Below are positions 1-5,314 of a DNA stretch of 6,061 bases, in pieces. The translations under genes and the position numbers were made by a program. Below the pieces are notes generated by a model. It was not told the origin of the DNA, ran no database searches, and saw nothing but the letters and a program-made list of their open reading frames with translations. The DNA lies in assembly GCA_002714125.1 (NCBI GenBank), contig PAWP01000021.1:64981-71041 (forward strand), given 5' to 3'. Each line of letters begins with the position of its first letter. The stretch's first letter is position 1. This DNA is from Gammaproteobacteria bacterium. Lineage in GTDB: Bacteria; Pseudomonadota; Gammaproteobacteria; Pseudomonadales; Azotimanducaceae_A.

Positions 1-33
1 GTTGATGTGCAGGAACGCTATTGGAGCGGACAT
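1..33 (-). CDS. Possible start of a minus-strand gene running off the left edge
   Basis: Read on the minus strand, an ATG at 33 opens a frame of 11 codons (MSAPIAFLHIN) that reaches the window edge without a stop. A GGGGGA Shine-Dalgarno-like run at 41-46 lies 7 nt upstream, which is good spacing. The frame lies 75 nt beyond the tRNA-Met 3' end, a common place for an integrase gene, but the visible residues match nothing I recognise and no function is assigned. A competing plus-strand frame is open from 1 to a TAG at 64-66 (21 codons) and could instead be the tail of a gene entering from the left. Both are too short to judge. Confidence 0.2.
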   Translation of the reverse strand, partial: MSAPIAFLHIN

Positions 34-107
34 CTTGCAATCCCCCGCAAAATCCCCAAACCCTAGTAAGGAGCATACGGCGTAACCCGCTAAGTCATTG
101 AAAATTA

Positions 108-184
108 TGGTAGCTATGGGTGGACTTGAACCACCGACCCCAGCATTATGAATGCTGTGCTCTAACCAGCTGAGCTACATAGCC
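108..184 (-). tRNA. tRNA-Met (CAU), elongator type
   Basis: The reverse complement folds into a complete 77-nt cloverleaf with the 3' CCA encoded. The anticodon stem CAGCA/TGCTG encloses the loop TTCATAA, giving anticodon CAU. The T arm carries GGTTCAAGTCC and the D arm AGCTCAGCTGGTTAGAGC. It is not initiator tRNA, because the three G-C pairs next to the anticodon loop are missing and position 1 is paired. The acceptor stem GGCTATG resembles elongator tRNA-Met (U4-A69, A5-U68) more than the lysidine-modified tRNA-Ile2. The first acceptor pair is G1-U72, a wobble, where most elongator Met tRNAs have G-C. It sits downstream of ychF on the same strand, as in Pseudomonas-like genomes, but is separated from it by an extra 1.5 kb and has its own promoter. 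Confidence 0.95.
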
Positions 185-196
185 AAAGGGACGCGG

Positions 197-225
197 ATTT
201 TCTGTTGGCGCGTGGCGGATGTCAA
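197..225 (-). promoter_or_regulatory. Sigma70-like promoter of tRNA-Met
   Basis: Read on the minus strand there is a perfect -35 box TTGACA (220-225), a 17-nt spacer, and the -10 box GAAAAT (197-202; 4 of 6 consensus). The mature tRNA 5' end lies 12 nt beyond the -10 box, so transcription would start about 5 nt upstream of it. The stretch after the -10 box, CCGCGTCCC, is GC-rich, like the discriminators of stringently controlled stable-RNA promoters; stringent control here is an inference. The promoter makes tRNA-Met independent of the ychF operon, which fits the plus-strand gene lying between them. Confidence 0.7.
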
Positions 226-339
226 CCAATACGACCGGCTGGTTTGGCTTCAATGCCACTAACCTGATCGCCTCCGGCATGAACACGCCGCTGCGCGTCT
301 GCTGACGCTCCTCACCGCTGAAACCGTTATGCTGACACT

Positions 340-1257
340 GTGAGTCGAACGCGATATCTGATCCTTGGCGCTACGGGCGGGCCCGGACTAGGGGTCTTCC
401 TAACTCTTGCTCTGCAGGGCAGGAAGGCCGTCGGAATCGGGCGGACTCCGGCACATGTTGACGCGGTGAATGCAATGCTGAAGAGCAGAAGGCTGCCCGG
501 CCGCGCGGTTGCCATAAACCTTAAGGACCACTCTCGCGAGCTCGATGAACTAATAGCCGCCAGCGACGTTCTCGTATCGGCTACACAGCCCAATTTCGGT
601 ACATATTGCCTGTCCCGCCCGCACGCGCTCAAGCGTGTCGTTGCGGTATCCAGCATCCGGTTGTACTCGCGCTTCTTCCATCCACTCATTCCATTGATCG
701 ACGAACTGCGCCTTGCCATTGAAGAAGGACCCGTACCTGGTGCGCTGGTACTGACCACGATGCAAGCCGGAGGGGTTGGCTACAACAATCTTGAAAGACT
801 TGAGCGTCTAGCCCAAATATCCCCGGTGATCCCTTTGCCCCGATCGGCGGCAGGCGCGCTAGTCCAGCCAGTGCACACCGATGACGTGGTGTATTGCCTG
901 CTCTACTGCCTGGCCCGCACGCCGGATGCCAAAGTGACGACGATTGGCGGACCGGAGCAAATGACCTACGCCGAACTGGTGCGGCGTGTTGGCAGCAGCC
1001 TGGGTCGGCAGGTATGGACTCCAAGTGTGCCAGACGCCGCGTTGCGCTGGGGGGCAAAGCTGCTCGAACTTGTACCGGGTGCACCAAACATCACCGCAGC
1101 TGAGCTTCAGCGGTCTGCGGAGGACAAGATCTGCGATATCGGTTCGATGTTTGAAAACTTCAGGCGCAGACCGCGCTCATTAGATTTTCGCCCCCAACAA
1201 GCCTATCCAGACGCATTGGAGGCAGCCTGGCGCGCTGCGGAAAAAGGTATGAACTGA
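340..1257 (+). CDS. NAD(P)-binding atypical short-chain dehydrogenase/reductase (NDUFA9-like)
   Basis: A 305-residue protein with an N-terminal Rossmann fold. After the first strand (RYLILG, residues 5-10) comes the dinucleotide motif GATGGPG (10-16), matching the GxxGxxG of extended and atypical SDRs. Later signatures are VAVSS (101-105), QPVHTDDVV (176-184) and GGPEQMTYAELVRRV (203-217). The last two are typical of the NDUFA9-like/NmrA-like branch, where the loop after PVH-DD closes over the cofactor site. The classical YxxxK pair is absent: Tyr109 is followed by His113, not Lys. It may therefore bind NAD(P)H without being a standard dehydrogenase; the substrate is unknown. No signal peptide or membrane segment is apparent, so it is probably cytoplasmic. 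The GTG start at 340 places the Rossmann strand where expected, but no good ribosome binding site precedes it. The GTG overlaps the TGA of a tiny upstream frame (ATG at 329). It points against all its neighbours and looks like an accessory gene. Confidence 0.85.
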   Translation: MSRTRYLILGATGGPGLGVFLTLALQGRKAVGIGRTPAHVDAVNAMLKSRRLPGRAVAINLKDHSRELDELIAASDVLVSATQPNFGTYCLSRPHALKRVVAVSSIRLYSRFFHPLIPLIDELRLAIEEGPVPGALVLTTMQAGGVGYNNLERLERLAQISPVIPLPRSAAGALVQPVHTDDVVYCLLYCLARTPDAKVTTIGGPEQMTYAELVRRVGSSLGRQVWTPSVPDAALRWGAKLLELVPGAPNITAAELQRSAEDKICDIGSMFENFRRRPRSLDFRPQQAYPDALEAAWRAAEKGMN

Positions 1258-1286
1258 ATTCACGCAAGCCTCCCGCGTTAATTCAG
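1254..1286. repeat. Left copy of an imperfect direct repeat
   Basis: Four blocks occur here in the same order as at 1619-1667: TGAATTCA (1255-1262), GCAAGCC (1264-1270), CCCGCG (1272-1277) and TAATTCAG (1279-1286), 29 shared bases in all. The spacers are 1, 1 and 1 nt here against 4, 3 and 13 nt in the right copy. The copy is itself bounded by a 7-bp inverted repeat, CTGAATT (1254-1260) and AATTCAG (1280-1286). It overlaps the stop codon of the dehydrogenase-like gene (TGA at 1255-1257). Origin unknown. Confidence 0.6.
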
Positions 1287-1387
1287 CTACCACGCGACCC
1301 ACTACCCCGTGTGCCATCGCCAATGAACGACATATTCGTCAGTTGTGCGCGGCGAGCACCGCCACACTGCAGAACCGCTGGCTAACC

Positions 1388-1425
1388 TCCCAATCCCAGG
1401 GATTAGAGGTCCGGTAGGATTGGGA
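1388..1425. repeat. 9-bp perfect inverted repeat, possible operator
   Basis: TCCCAATCC (1388-1396) and GGATTGGGA (1417-1425) are perfect reverse complements separated by 20 nt. Nested inside, AATCCC (1392-1397) is the reverse complement of GGGATT (1399-1404), so the left arm has two possible partners. The right arm covers the putative -35 box TTGGGA at 1420-1425. A dyad in that place could be a repressor operator; equally, it could fold in RNA if transcription begins further upstream. Confidence 0.5.
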
Positions 1426-1448
1426 ACTCCTGATCGGTGGTACATAAG
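1420..1448 (+). promoter_or_regulatory. Possible sigma70-like promoter for the 34-codon ORF
   Basis: TTGGGA (1420-1425; 4 of 6 consensus) and CATAAG (1443-1448; 4 of 6) are separated by the ideal 17 nt. The predicted start near 1455 would put the 10-bp hairpin at 1456-1489 right at the 5' end of the mRNA. Both boxes are only moderate matches, so this is a suggestion. Its support is the way it lines up with the hairpin, the Shine-Dalgarno sequence and the ORF. Confidence 0.3.
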
Positions 1449-1455
1449 AAAAGGA

Positions 1456-1489
1456 CATCGATGGCGATATGCTGACGCGGCCATCGATG
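1456..1489 (+). promoter_or_regulatory. 10-bp leader hairpin next to the Shine-Dalgarno sequence of the small ORF
   Basis: CATCGATGGC (1456-1465) and GCCATCGATG (1480-1489) are perfect reverse complements with a 14-nt loop. The stem ends 4 nt before the GGAGGA at 1494-1499, so in this fold the ribosome binding site stays free. Part of the left arm and loop, ATGGCGAT (1461-1468), is also the perfect reverse complement of ATCGCCAT (1501-1508), which includes two bases of the start codon. The two pairings are mutually exclusive. This is a possible translational switch, inferred from sequence only. Confidence 0.5.
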
Positions 1490-1506
1490 ATTCGGAGGAA
1501 ATCGCC

Positions 1507-1611
1507 ATGAAGCCCAGCAACAAGGACATCTGCGCCAAAGGCGGTAATCAGCGCAAGGAGCGCGTCGTCTTCAGGATTGGCCGCAGGGCAGCCAAGGGCA
1601 ACTGCGACTAA
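1507..1611 (+). CDS. Hypothetical 34-residue basic protein
   Basis: The ATG at 1507 follows a near-perfect Shine-Dalgarno sequence, GGAGGA (1494-1499), with 7-nt spacing; this is the strongest ribosome binding site in the window. The frame runs 34 codons to a TAA at 1609-1611. The product starts MKPSNKDICAKGG and ends RRAAKGNCD. It has ten Lys/Arg against three Asp/Glu, two cysteines (residues 9 and 33) and no hydrophobic segment, so it is a small basic soluble peptide, possibly nucleic-acid binding or with paired cysteines. The frame stays open upstream to a GTG at 1345, but the ribosome binding site fixes the start here. I do not recognise the family. It lies between two imperfect direct repeats, behind a hairpin, and converges on ychF, whose stop is 66 nt away. 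The main doubt is length: 34 codons can arise by chance. Confidence 0.5.
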   Translation: MKPSNKDICAKGGNQRKERVVFRIGRRAAKGNCD

Positions 1612-1618
1612 AAAATCG

Positions 1619-1667
1619 TGAATTCAGCCTGCAAGCCGGACCCGCGAATCATCATCTACTAATTCAG
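1619..1667. repeat. Right copy of an imperfect direct repeat
   Basis: The four blocks of the left copy reappear in the same order: TGAATTCA (1619-1626), GCAAGCC (1631-1637), CCCGCG (1641-1646) and TAATTCAG (1660-1667). In addition, CGTGAATTCAG (1617-1627) is a perfect 11-bp reverse complement of CTGAATTCACG (1254-1264). The small-ORF segment is thus bounded by both direct and inverted similarity. This copy lies between the small ORF and the ychF stop codon. Read towards ychF's downstream side, the T-run complementary to 1610-1615 follows only weak pairing and is not called a terminator. Confidence 0.6.
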
Positions 1668-1677
1668 GAGCTGTGAG

Positions 1678-2769
1678 CTAGACGTTGAAGCGGAAGTGGA
1701 TAACGTCGCCGTCGGAAACCTGATACTCCTTGCCTTCAAGGCGCCACTTCCCGGCTTCCTTTGCGCCTAACTCACCACCCAGATCAACAAAGTCGTCATA
1801 GCCGACAACCTCTGCGCGGATGAAGCCTTTCTCGAAATCTGTGTGGATCACACCGGCGGCCTGGGGGGCACTTGCTGCCTGACGCACGGTCCAGGCTCGC
1901 AGCTCTTTGGGACCTGCAGTGAAGAAGGTCTGCAGCCCAAGTAGTTTGTATCCCGCGCGGATTACCCGATCGAGGCCTGGCTCTACCATACCTATCTCAG
2001 CCAAAAACTCGTGTTTTTCTTCCGCCTCAAGCTCCGCAATTTCAGCCTCGAGCTTGTTGCAGATTGCAACTAGTTCTGCGCCTTCCGCACTGGCAACCGA
2101 CTGGACCGCGTCCAGCTTCGCATTACCTTCAAAGCCGTCTTCCGCTACGTTCGCAACATAAAGCACGGGCTTCATGGTAAGAAGGTGCAGTTCGGCAACC
2201 GTGCGCCGCTGGTCGTCTGGTACGGCAAACGTCCGAGCTAGCAAGCCTTGATTGATATGCGCCTGCATACCTTTTAGGAAGTTCAGCTGGGCGATGGCTT
2301 CCTTATCGCCGCTCTTTGCCACTCGATTGACCCGATCAATGGCCTTGGCAATCGTGTCCATATCGGCAAGGGCCAACTCGGTATTGATCGTTTCGATATC
2401 ACGAACCGGGTCCACCGATTCCGACACGTGAGTGACGTTTTCATCCTCGAAGCATCGAACCACGTGCGCAATTGCATCGGTCTCACGGATGTTTGCAAGG
2501 AACTGGTTACCCAGGCCTTCACCCTTAGAGGCCCCAGCAACAAGGCCGGCAATATCCACAAACTCCATGCTGGTGGGTATCACCTTGGCGGGTTTGACGA
2601 TGCCTGCAATTGCGTCGAGTCGCGGATCCGGCATGGGTACTACACCGGAGTTTGGCTCAATGGTACAGAACGGGAAGTTCTCCGCCCCTACGCTCGCGTC
2701 GGTCAGCGCATTGAACAGCGTCGACTTACCCACGTTGGGCAGACCTACAATGCCGCATTTGAATCCCAT
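1678..2769 (-). CDS. ychF: YchF/Ola1-family ribosome-associated ATPase
   Basis: A 363-residue protein, the usual YchF length. This Obg-related P-loop protein of the TRAFAC class prefers ATP to GTP, binds ribosomes and is linked to translation and oxidative-stress control. The P-loop GLPNVGKST spans 9-17, the G2 region FPFCTIEPN 32-40, and G3 DIAGL 72-76. The G4 element is NVAE (207-210) instead of NKxD, which accounts for the ATP preference. His114 in NVTHV matches the catalytic histidine of the E. coli protein, and Cys35 matches its redox-sensitive cysteine. A coiled-coil insertion lies roughly at 130-200. The C-terminal TGS domain (about 280-363) ends with [10 protein letters not shown]. 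The ATG is 2 nt after the pth stop, and GAGGGG inside the end of pth, 8 nt upstream, serves as ribosome binding site. Translation is probably coupled to pth. All motifs are intact. Confidence 0.97.
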   Translation of the reverse strand: MGFKCGIVGLPNVGKSTLFNALTDASVGAENFPFCTIEPNSGVVPMPDPRLDAIAGIVKPAKVIPTSMEFVDIAGLVAGASKGEGLGNQFLANIRETDAIAHVVRCFEDENVTHVSESVDPVRDIETINTELALADMDTIAKAIDRVNRVAKSGDKEAIAQLNFLKGMQAHINQGLLARTFAVPDDQRRTVAELHLLTMKPVLYVANVAEDGFEGNAKLDAVQSVASAEGAELVAICNKLEAEIAELEAEEKHEFLAEIGMVEPGLDRVIRAGYKLLGLQTFFTAGPKELRAWTVRQAASAPQAAGVIHTDFEKGFIRAEVVGYDDFVDLGGELGAKEAGKWRLEGKEYQVSDGDVIHFRFNV

Positions 2770-2771
2770 GT

Positions 2772-3368
2772 CTATTGCCCCTCGGATGCGTGCGCGGAGT
2801 CCCCAAAACTCTGATGGTGAAGCTTGTTCATGGCCTTCTGCCAGTCACCGGCGAGCGCCAGGGGCAACGCCTGCTGTACGCCAGCAATGCAGTCATCAAT
2901 CACGTCCCGATCACTCGCCCGACTCTTACCCAGTAAATGACCGGTGACACGGGTTTTGTCACCCGGATGACCAACCCCAATGCGTACACGGTTGAATTTT
3001 TTTGCGCCCAGTTCGGCGGCGACACTGCGCAAACCGTTATGCCCGGCCAGTCCCCCGCCCTGTTTGAAGCGCACGGTGCCAACCGGCAGATCTAACTCAT
3101 CATGCGCCACAAGGAGCGCTTCCGGCGCAAGACGAAAGTAGCGTGCAAAGGGCGCAATAGCCCGCCCACTGTGGTTCATGAAGGTCGTCGGAATGAAGAG
3201 CTTCAGGTCACCCACTGTCGCAATGCGAGCCTGCCACTTGGACTCCTCACGAAAGACCGCTCCATGGGCCTCGGCCACCCGTTCAACGAGCCAGACACCC
3301 GCGTTATGCAGCGTGTCGCGGTAGTCGGCGCCCGGATTGCCAACCGCGGCCAGGAGCGCAATCTTCAT
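2772..3368 (-). CDS. pth: Peptidyl-tRNA hydrolase
   Basis: A 198-residue bacterial Pth, which cleaves the ester bond of peptidyl-tRNAs that fall off ribosomes and recycles the tRNA. The family core is intact: VGNPGADY (9-16), catalytic His21 (E. coli His20), TTFMNHSG with Asn65 (E. coli Asn68), HDELD with Asp90 (E. coli Asp93), and GHNG with Asn111 (E. coli Asn114). HPGDK and VTGHLLGK follow in the C-terminal half. Three normally conserved positions differ: TRHN is TLHN (Leu20), the GHGGHNG loop reads GLAGHNG (106-112), and NLSG is NHSG. The start ATG overlaps the rplY stop codon (ATGA), which suggests translational coupling, and a GGGGAC ribosome binding site lies just upstream. The rplY-pth-ychF order is conserved, and all three gene products act on the ribosome or tRNA. 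Confidence 0.97.
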   Translation of the reverse strand: MKIALLAAVGNPGADYRDTLHNAGVWLVERVAEAHGAVFREESKWQARIATVGDLKLFIPTTFMNHSGRAIAPFARYFRLAPEALLVAHDELDLPVGTVRFKQGGGLAGHNGLRSVAAELGAKKFNRVRIGVGHPGDKTRVTGHLLGKSRASDRDVIDDCIAGVQQALPLALAGDWQKAMNKLHHQSFGDSAHASEGQ

Positions 3369-4039
3369 TCGTCCCCGACGTCGTCCTCGCCTTCCGTCTC
3401 GGCGGCGTCGTCATCACCTTCTTCAGCTGCAGGCGCGTCGACATCATCACTACTAGCGCGACTCGCGTTAACGCTCACCACCGCTTGGTCGTGCTCATCA
3501 CCCTGGGCGAGGACCGGGATCGTTACGCCTTCCGGCAAGTTCAGTTCCGAGTAGTGGATGGACTCACCCAGTTCGACGTTCTCGAGATCAACTTCGATGA
3601 AGCTCGGCAAATCGCCCGGCAGACAACTCACCTCGACGCTGGTTATGTGGTGCGATATTGCACCACCGGCGAGCTTGACACCCACGCACTGCTCTTCGTT
3701 AACAAAGTGGATAGGCACAATCGCTGTGATCGCCTCATCCATACGCACGCGCAGGAAATCAGCGTGCATGATCCGATCTTTAGCTGGATGGCGCTGGAGT
3801 GCTTTGAGTAGTGCGTTCTCGGCCGTGCCGTCAATGGTCAGCGTGATGATCGAAGAATAGAACGCTTCGTTCTCCAACGCCTTGTGGATGTCTTTGTGGG
3901 CAATCTGCAGAGATACTGCATCCTTGCCCGCGCCATAGATCACCGCCGGTATTTTATCTGCCAAGCGACGCAGGCGGCGGCTCGCACCTTTCCCCTTGTC
4001 GATTCGCTGTTCGGCGGAGAGTTGCAGTTGATCAGCCAT
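3365..4039 (-). CDS. rplY: Ribosomal protein L25, CTC (general stress) form
   Basis: A 224-residue 5S rRNA-binding protein of the large subunit. The N-terminal L25 domain (about 4-96) carries GKGASRRLRR (16-25), PAVIYG (31-36) and IMHADFLRV (89-97). It is followed by the second beta-rich CTC/TL5 domain (about 100-190). The last 30 or so residues form a tail made almost only of Asp, Glu, Ala and Gly. Such tails are common in Pseudomonas-type L25 and absent from the short enteric protein of about 94 residues. The start is the ATG at 4039, with GAGAGGA upstream at 7-nt spacing. A GTG at 4054 would add five residues, but it lies within the ribosome binding site and is rejected. A 190-nt spacer precedes it, and its stop overlaps the pth start. 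Confidence 0.96.
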   Translation of the reverse strand: MADQLQLSAEQRIDKGKGASRRLRRLADKIPAVIYGAGKDAVSLQIAHKDIHKALENEAFYSSIITLTIDGTAENALLKALQRHPAKDRIMHADFLRVRMDEAITAIVPIHFVNEEQCVGVKLAGGAISHHITSVEVSCLPGDLPSFIEVDLENVELGESIHYSELNLPEGVTIPVLAQGDEHDQAVVSVNASRASSDDVDAPAAEEGDDDAAETEGEDDVGDE

Positions 4040-4229
4040 GACAGATCCTCTCACTTATTTGACTTGCCAGTACTTGCTTTCGCCAACTCGACCGGCCTGT
4101 GGTTAGCGCCGTTTGCACTCGTTTGGGTGCGCCCGAAGCCGTTATATGCCTACCTGCGACGCGACCTGCGCAGGGGGCCTGAATTCTCCTTGTTTCGAGG
4201 CCTCTTGCAAGGGCTTCGGAGTGGTTCCT
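4040..4229 (-). promoter_or_regulatory. prs-rplY spacer, probable rplY leader
   Basis: No gene fits in this 190-nt spacer. The heptamer ACCTGCG (plus-strand reading) occurs at 4152-4158 and again at 4164-4170, a 12-nt period, and the second copy runs into a perfect 10-bp palindrome CCTGCGCAGG (4165-4174). On the minus strand TATAAC (4141-4146) follows as a possible -10 box, but no fitting -35 box is present at 17 nt. Short palindromes GAGGCCTC (4197-4204) and CTTGCAAG lie just after prs, without a U-run, so no intrinsic terminator is called. Enteric rplY is reported to be autoregulated through its leader; whether that holds here cannot be seen. Confidence 0.35.
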
Positions 4230-5198
4230 CTAGAAAAGTGCCGGTTGAATACGCTTGGCGAACATCGCTGACAGCGATTCTTCATTGCTGATGCGACGGA
4301 TAGTCTCCGCCAGTTCGTCCGCAATGCTGAGCTGACGGATGCGCGCGCACTCCGCCGCTCGCTCTGACAGCGGGATCGTGTCAGTCACAACCAGTTCGTT
4401 GATCGTCGATCCCTCGACATTGTCTACCGCCTTGCCAGACAGGACCGGATGTGTGCAGTACGCAACCACGTGCGCCGCACCTTTTGCCTTCAGTGCATCC
4501 GCCGCGGCACAGAGCGTTCCTGCGGTGTCCACCATGTCGTCAATCATGATGCAAGTGCGCCCTTCGACGTCGCCAATGATGTGCATGACCTCTGACTCAT
4601 TAGCCTTCGGGCGACGCTTATCGATGATCGCTAGGTCAGCGTCATCCAGTTGCTTTGCAAGCGCACGGGCTCGCACGACGCCACCCACGTCCGGTGACAC
4701 CACCATGATGTTCTCATACGCCTGGCGTTCGATGTCGAGAAGCATGACCGGCGTTGCATAGATGTTGTCAACCGGGATACTGAAGAAGCCCTGAATCTGG
4801 TCCGCGTGTAAATCAATAGTCAGTACCCGATTCGTTCCCACTGAAGTCAGCATGTCCGCGACCACCTTGGCGGTAATGGGCACGCGTGCGGAACGAACCC
4901 TCCGGTCCTGTCGGGCATAGCCAAAGTAGGGGATGACCGCCGTGATGCGCTGCGCGGACGCACGCCGCAGGCAGTCGATCATCACGATGAGTTCCATTAA
5001 GTTGTCGTTGGTGGGCGCGCAGGTAGGCTGAATGACAAATACGTCTTTGCCACGCACGTTGTCAGGAATCTCGACGGCGACCTCACCGTCGTTGAACTGC
5101 CCAACCTCGGCATTACCCAACTCCATGCGGAGCCGATCAACTACCCGGTTTGCTAAACGCGGGTGCGCGTTACCGGTGAAAATTTTCATTTCTGCCAT
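4230..5198 (-). CDS. prs: Ribose-phosphate pyrophosphokinase (PRPP synthetase)
   Basis: A 322-residue class I PRPP synthetase, which transfers pyrophosphate from ATP to ribose 5-phosphate. PRPP feeds purine, pyrimidine, NAD, histidine and tryptophan synthesis. Visible signatures are FNDGE (35-39), NVRGKDVF (47-54), [13 protein letters not shown] (58-70), FGYARQDRR (92-100; ATP site), [11 protein letters not shown] (129-139; metal site), the flexible-loop lysine in DKRRPKANE (193-201), and the ribose-phosphate loop DDMVDTAGT (220-228). RISNEES lies near the C-terminus. The length slightly exceeds the usual 313-315. The start at 5198 gives [10 protein letters not shown], matching the MSKMMVFTGN of relatives; an ATG at 5189 is the alternative. 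No Shine-Dalgarno sequence precedes either. The upstream extension of the frame crosses tRNA-Gln and is not coding. The gene begins 33 nt after the tRNA-Gln CCA end, so it is probably co-transcribed with it. Confidence 0.97.
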   Translation of the reverse strand: MAEMKIFTGNAHPRLANRVVDRLRMELGNAEVGQFNDGEVAVEIPDNVRGKDVFVIQPTCAPTNDNLMELIVMIDCLRRASAQRITAVIPYFGYARQDRRVRSARVPITAKVVADMLTSVGTNRVLTIDLHADQIQGFFSIPVDNIYATPVMLLDIERQAYENIMVVSPDVGGVVRARALAKQLDDADLAIIDKRRPKANESEVMHIIGDVEGRTCIMIDDMVDTAGTLCAAADALKAKGAAHVVAYCTHPVLSGKAVDNVEGSTINELVVTDTIPLSERAAECARIRQLSIADELAETIRRISNEESLSAMFAKRIQPALF

Positions 5199-5231
5199 GG
5201 CAACGATTGCGCTAGTCTGATGGTCAGTGAA

Positions 5232-5307
5232 TGGCTGGGGTGGCAGGACTCGAACCTGCGCATGCAAGGATCAAAACCTTGTGCCTTACCAACTTGGCGA
5301 CACCCCA
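5232..5307 (-). tRNA. tRNA-Gln (UUG)
   Basis: The reverse complement gives a full 76-nt cloverleaf with CCA encoded. The acceptor stem is TGGGGTG/CACCCCA, with the weak U1-A72 first pair and G73 discriminator typical of glutamine tRNAs. The anticodon stem CAAGG/CCTTG encloses TTTTGAT, giving anticodon UUG, and the T arm contains GGTTCGAGTCC. It starts 7 nt after the ispE stop codon and ends 33 nt before prs. A shared transcript would therefore be cut here by tRNA processing, separating the ispE and prs messages. The ispE-tRNA-Gln-prs order is shared with Pseudomonas-like genomes. Confidence 0.96.
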
Positions 5308-5314
5308 ATTGTCC

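Larger units (their letters stand above)
1258..1506 (+). other. Structured 249-nt stretch between the SDR gene and the small ORF
   Basis: No convincing gene lies here. It contains, in order: the rest of the left direct repeat; a hairpin with stem TGTG-c-GCGG / CCGC-CACA (1344-1366, one bulged C, 6-nt loop); a 9-bp inverted repeat (1388-1425); a possible promoter (1420-1448); and a 10-bp hairpin (1456-1489) just before a strong Shine-Dalgarno sequence (1494-1499). A 20-codon frame from the ATG at 1323 to a TAA at 1383-1385 lacks a ribosome binding site and is not called. A frame running into the small ORF is open from a GTG at 1345, but that GTG also has no ribosome binding site. The density of perfect inverted repeats suggests a regulatory leader, an operator region or a non-coding RNA. 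Confidence 0.5.

Noticed and set aside
108..184. Initiator tRNA-fMet or lysidine-type tRNA-Ile(CAU).
   Set aside because: It lacks the three G-C pairs of the initiator anticodon stem and has a paired first base. Its acceptor stem has U4-A69 and A5-U68 as in elongator Met rather than the C-G pairs of tRNA-Ile2.
327..758. Minus-strand open frames opposite the SDR gene (327-758, 550-765, 686-1087).
   Set aside because: They have no recognisable motifs, consist of low-complexity Ser/Arg/Pro-rich translation, and lie opposite a gene with clear family signatures.
1345..1611. An 88-codon version of the small ORF starting at the GTG at 1345.
   Set aside because: There is no ribosome binding site at 1345. 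The frame runs through two inverted repeats, while a near-perfect Shine-Dalgarno sequence marks the internal ATG at 1507.
1254..1667. Integron attC recombination sites at the two direct repeats (AATTC...CAAGCCG resembles parts of known attC sites).
   Set aside because: No matched RYYYAAC / GTTRRRY core pair is present, and the GCAAGCC block has no downstream GGCTTGC partner to form the attC hairpin. No integron integrase is visible.
1610..1677. Intrinsic terminator of ychF at the T-run opposite 1610-1615.
   Set aside because: The only stem before the run is a weak 6-bp AT-rich pairing with a long loop; no GC-rich hairpin abuts it.
2432..2947. Plus-strand open frames opposite ychF, pth, rplY and ispE (for example 2432-2947, 3102-3554, 5495-5980).
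   Set aside because: They are shadow frames of strongly conserved genes, without ribosome binding sites or family motifs.
4040..4054. GTG start at 4054 for rplY.
   Set aside because: The GTG is part of the GAGAGGA ribosome binding site that serves the ATG at 4039; L25 relatives begin at the later start.
5199..5267. An N-terminal extension of prs to position 5267.
   Set aside because: The extension lies across tRNA-Gln, and the family N-terminus aligns with the start at 5198.
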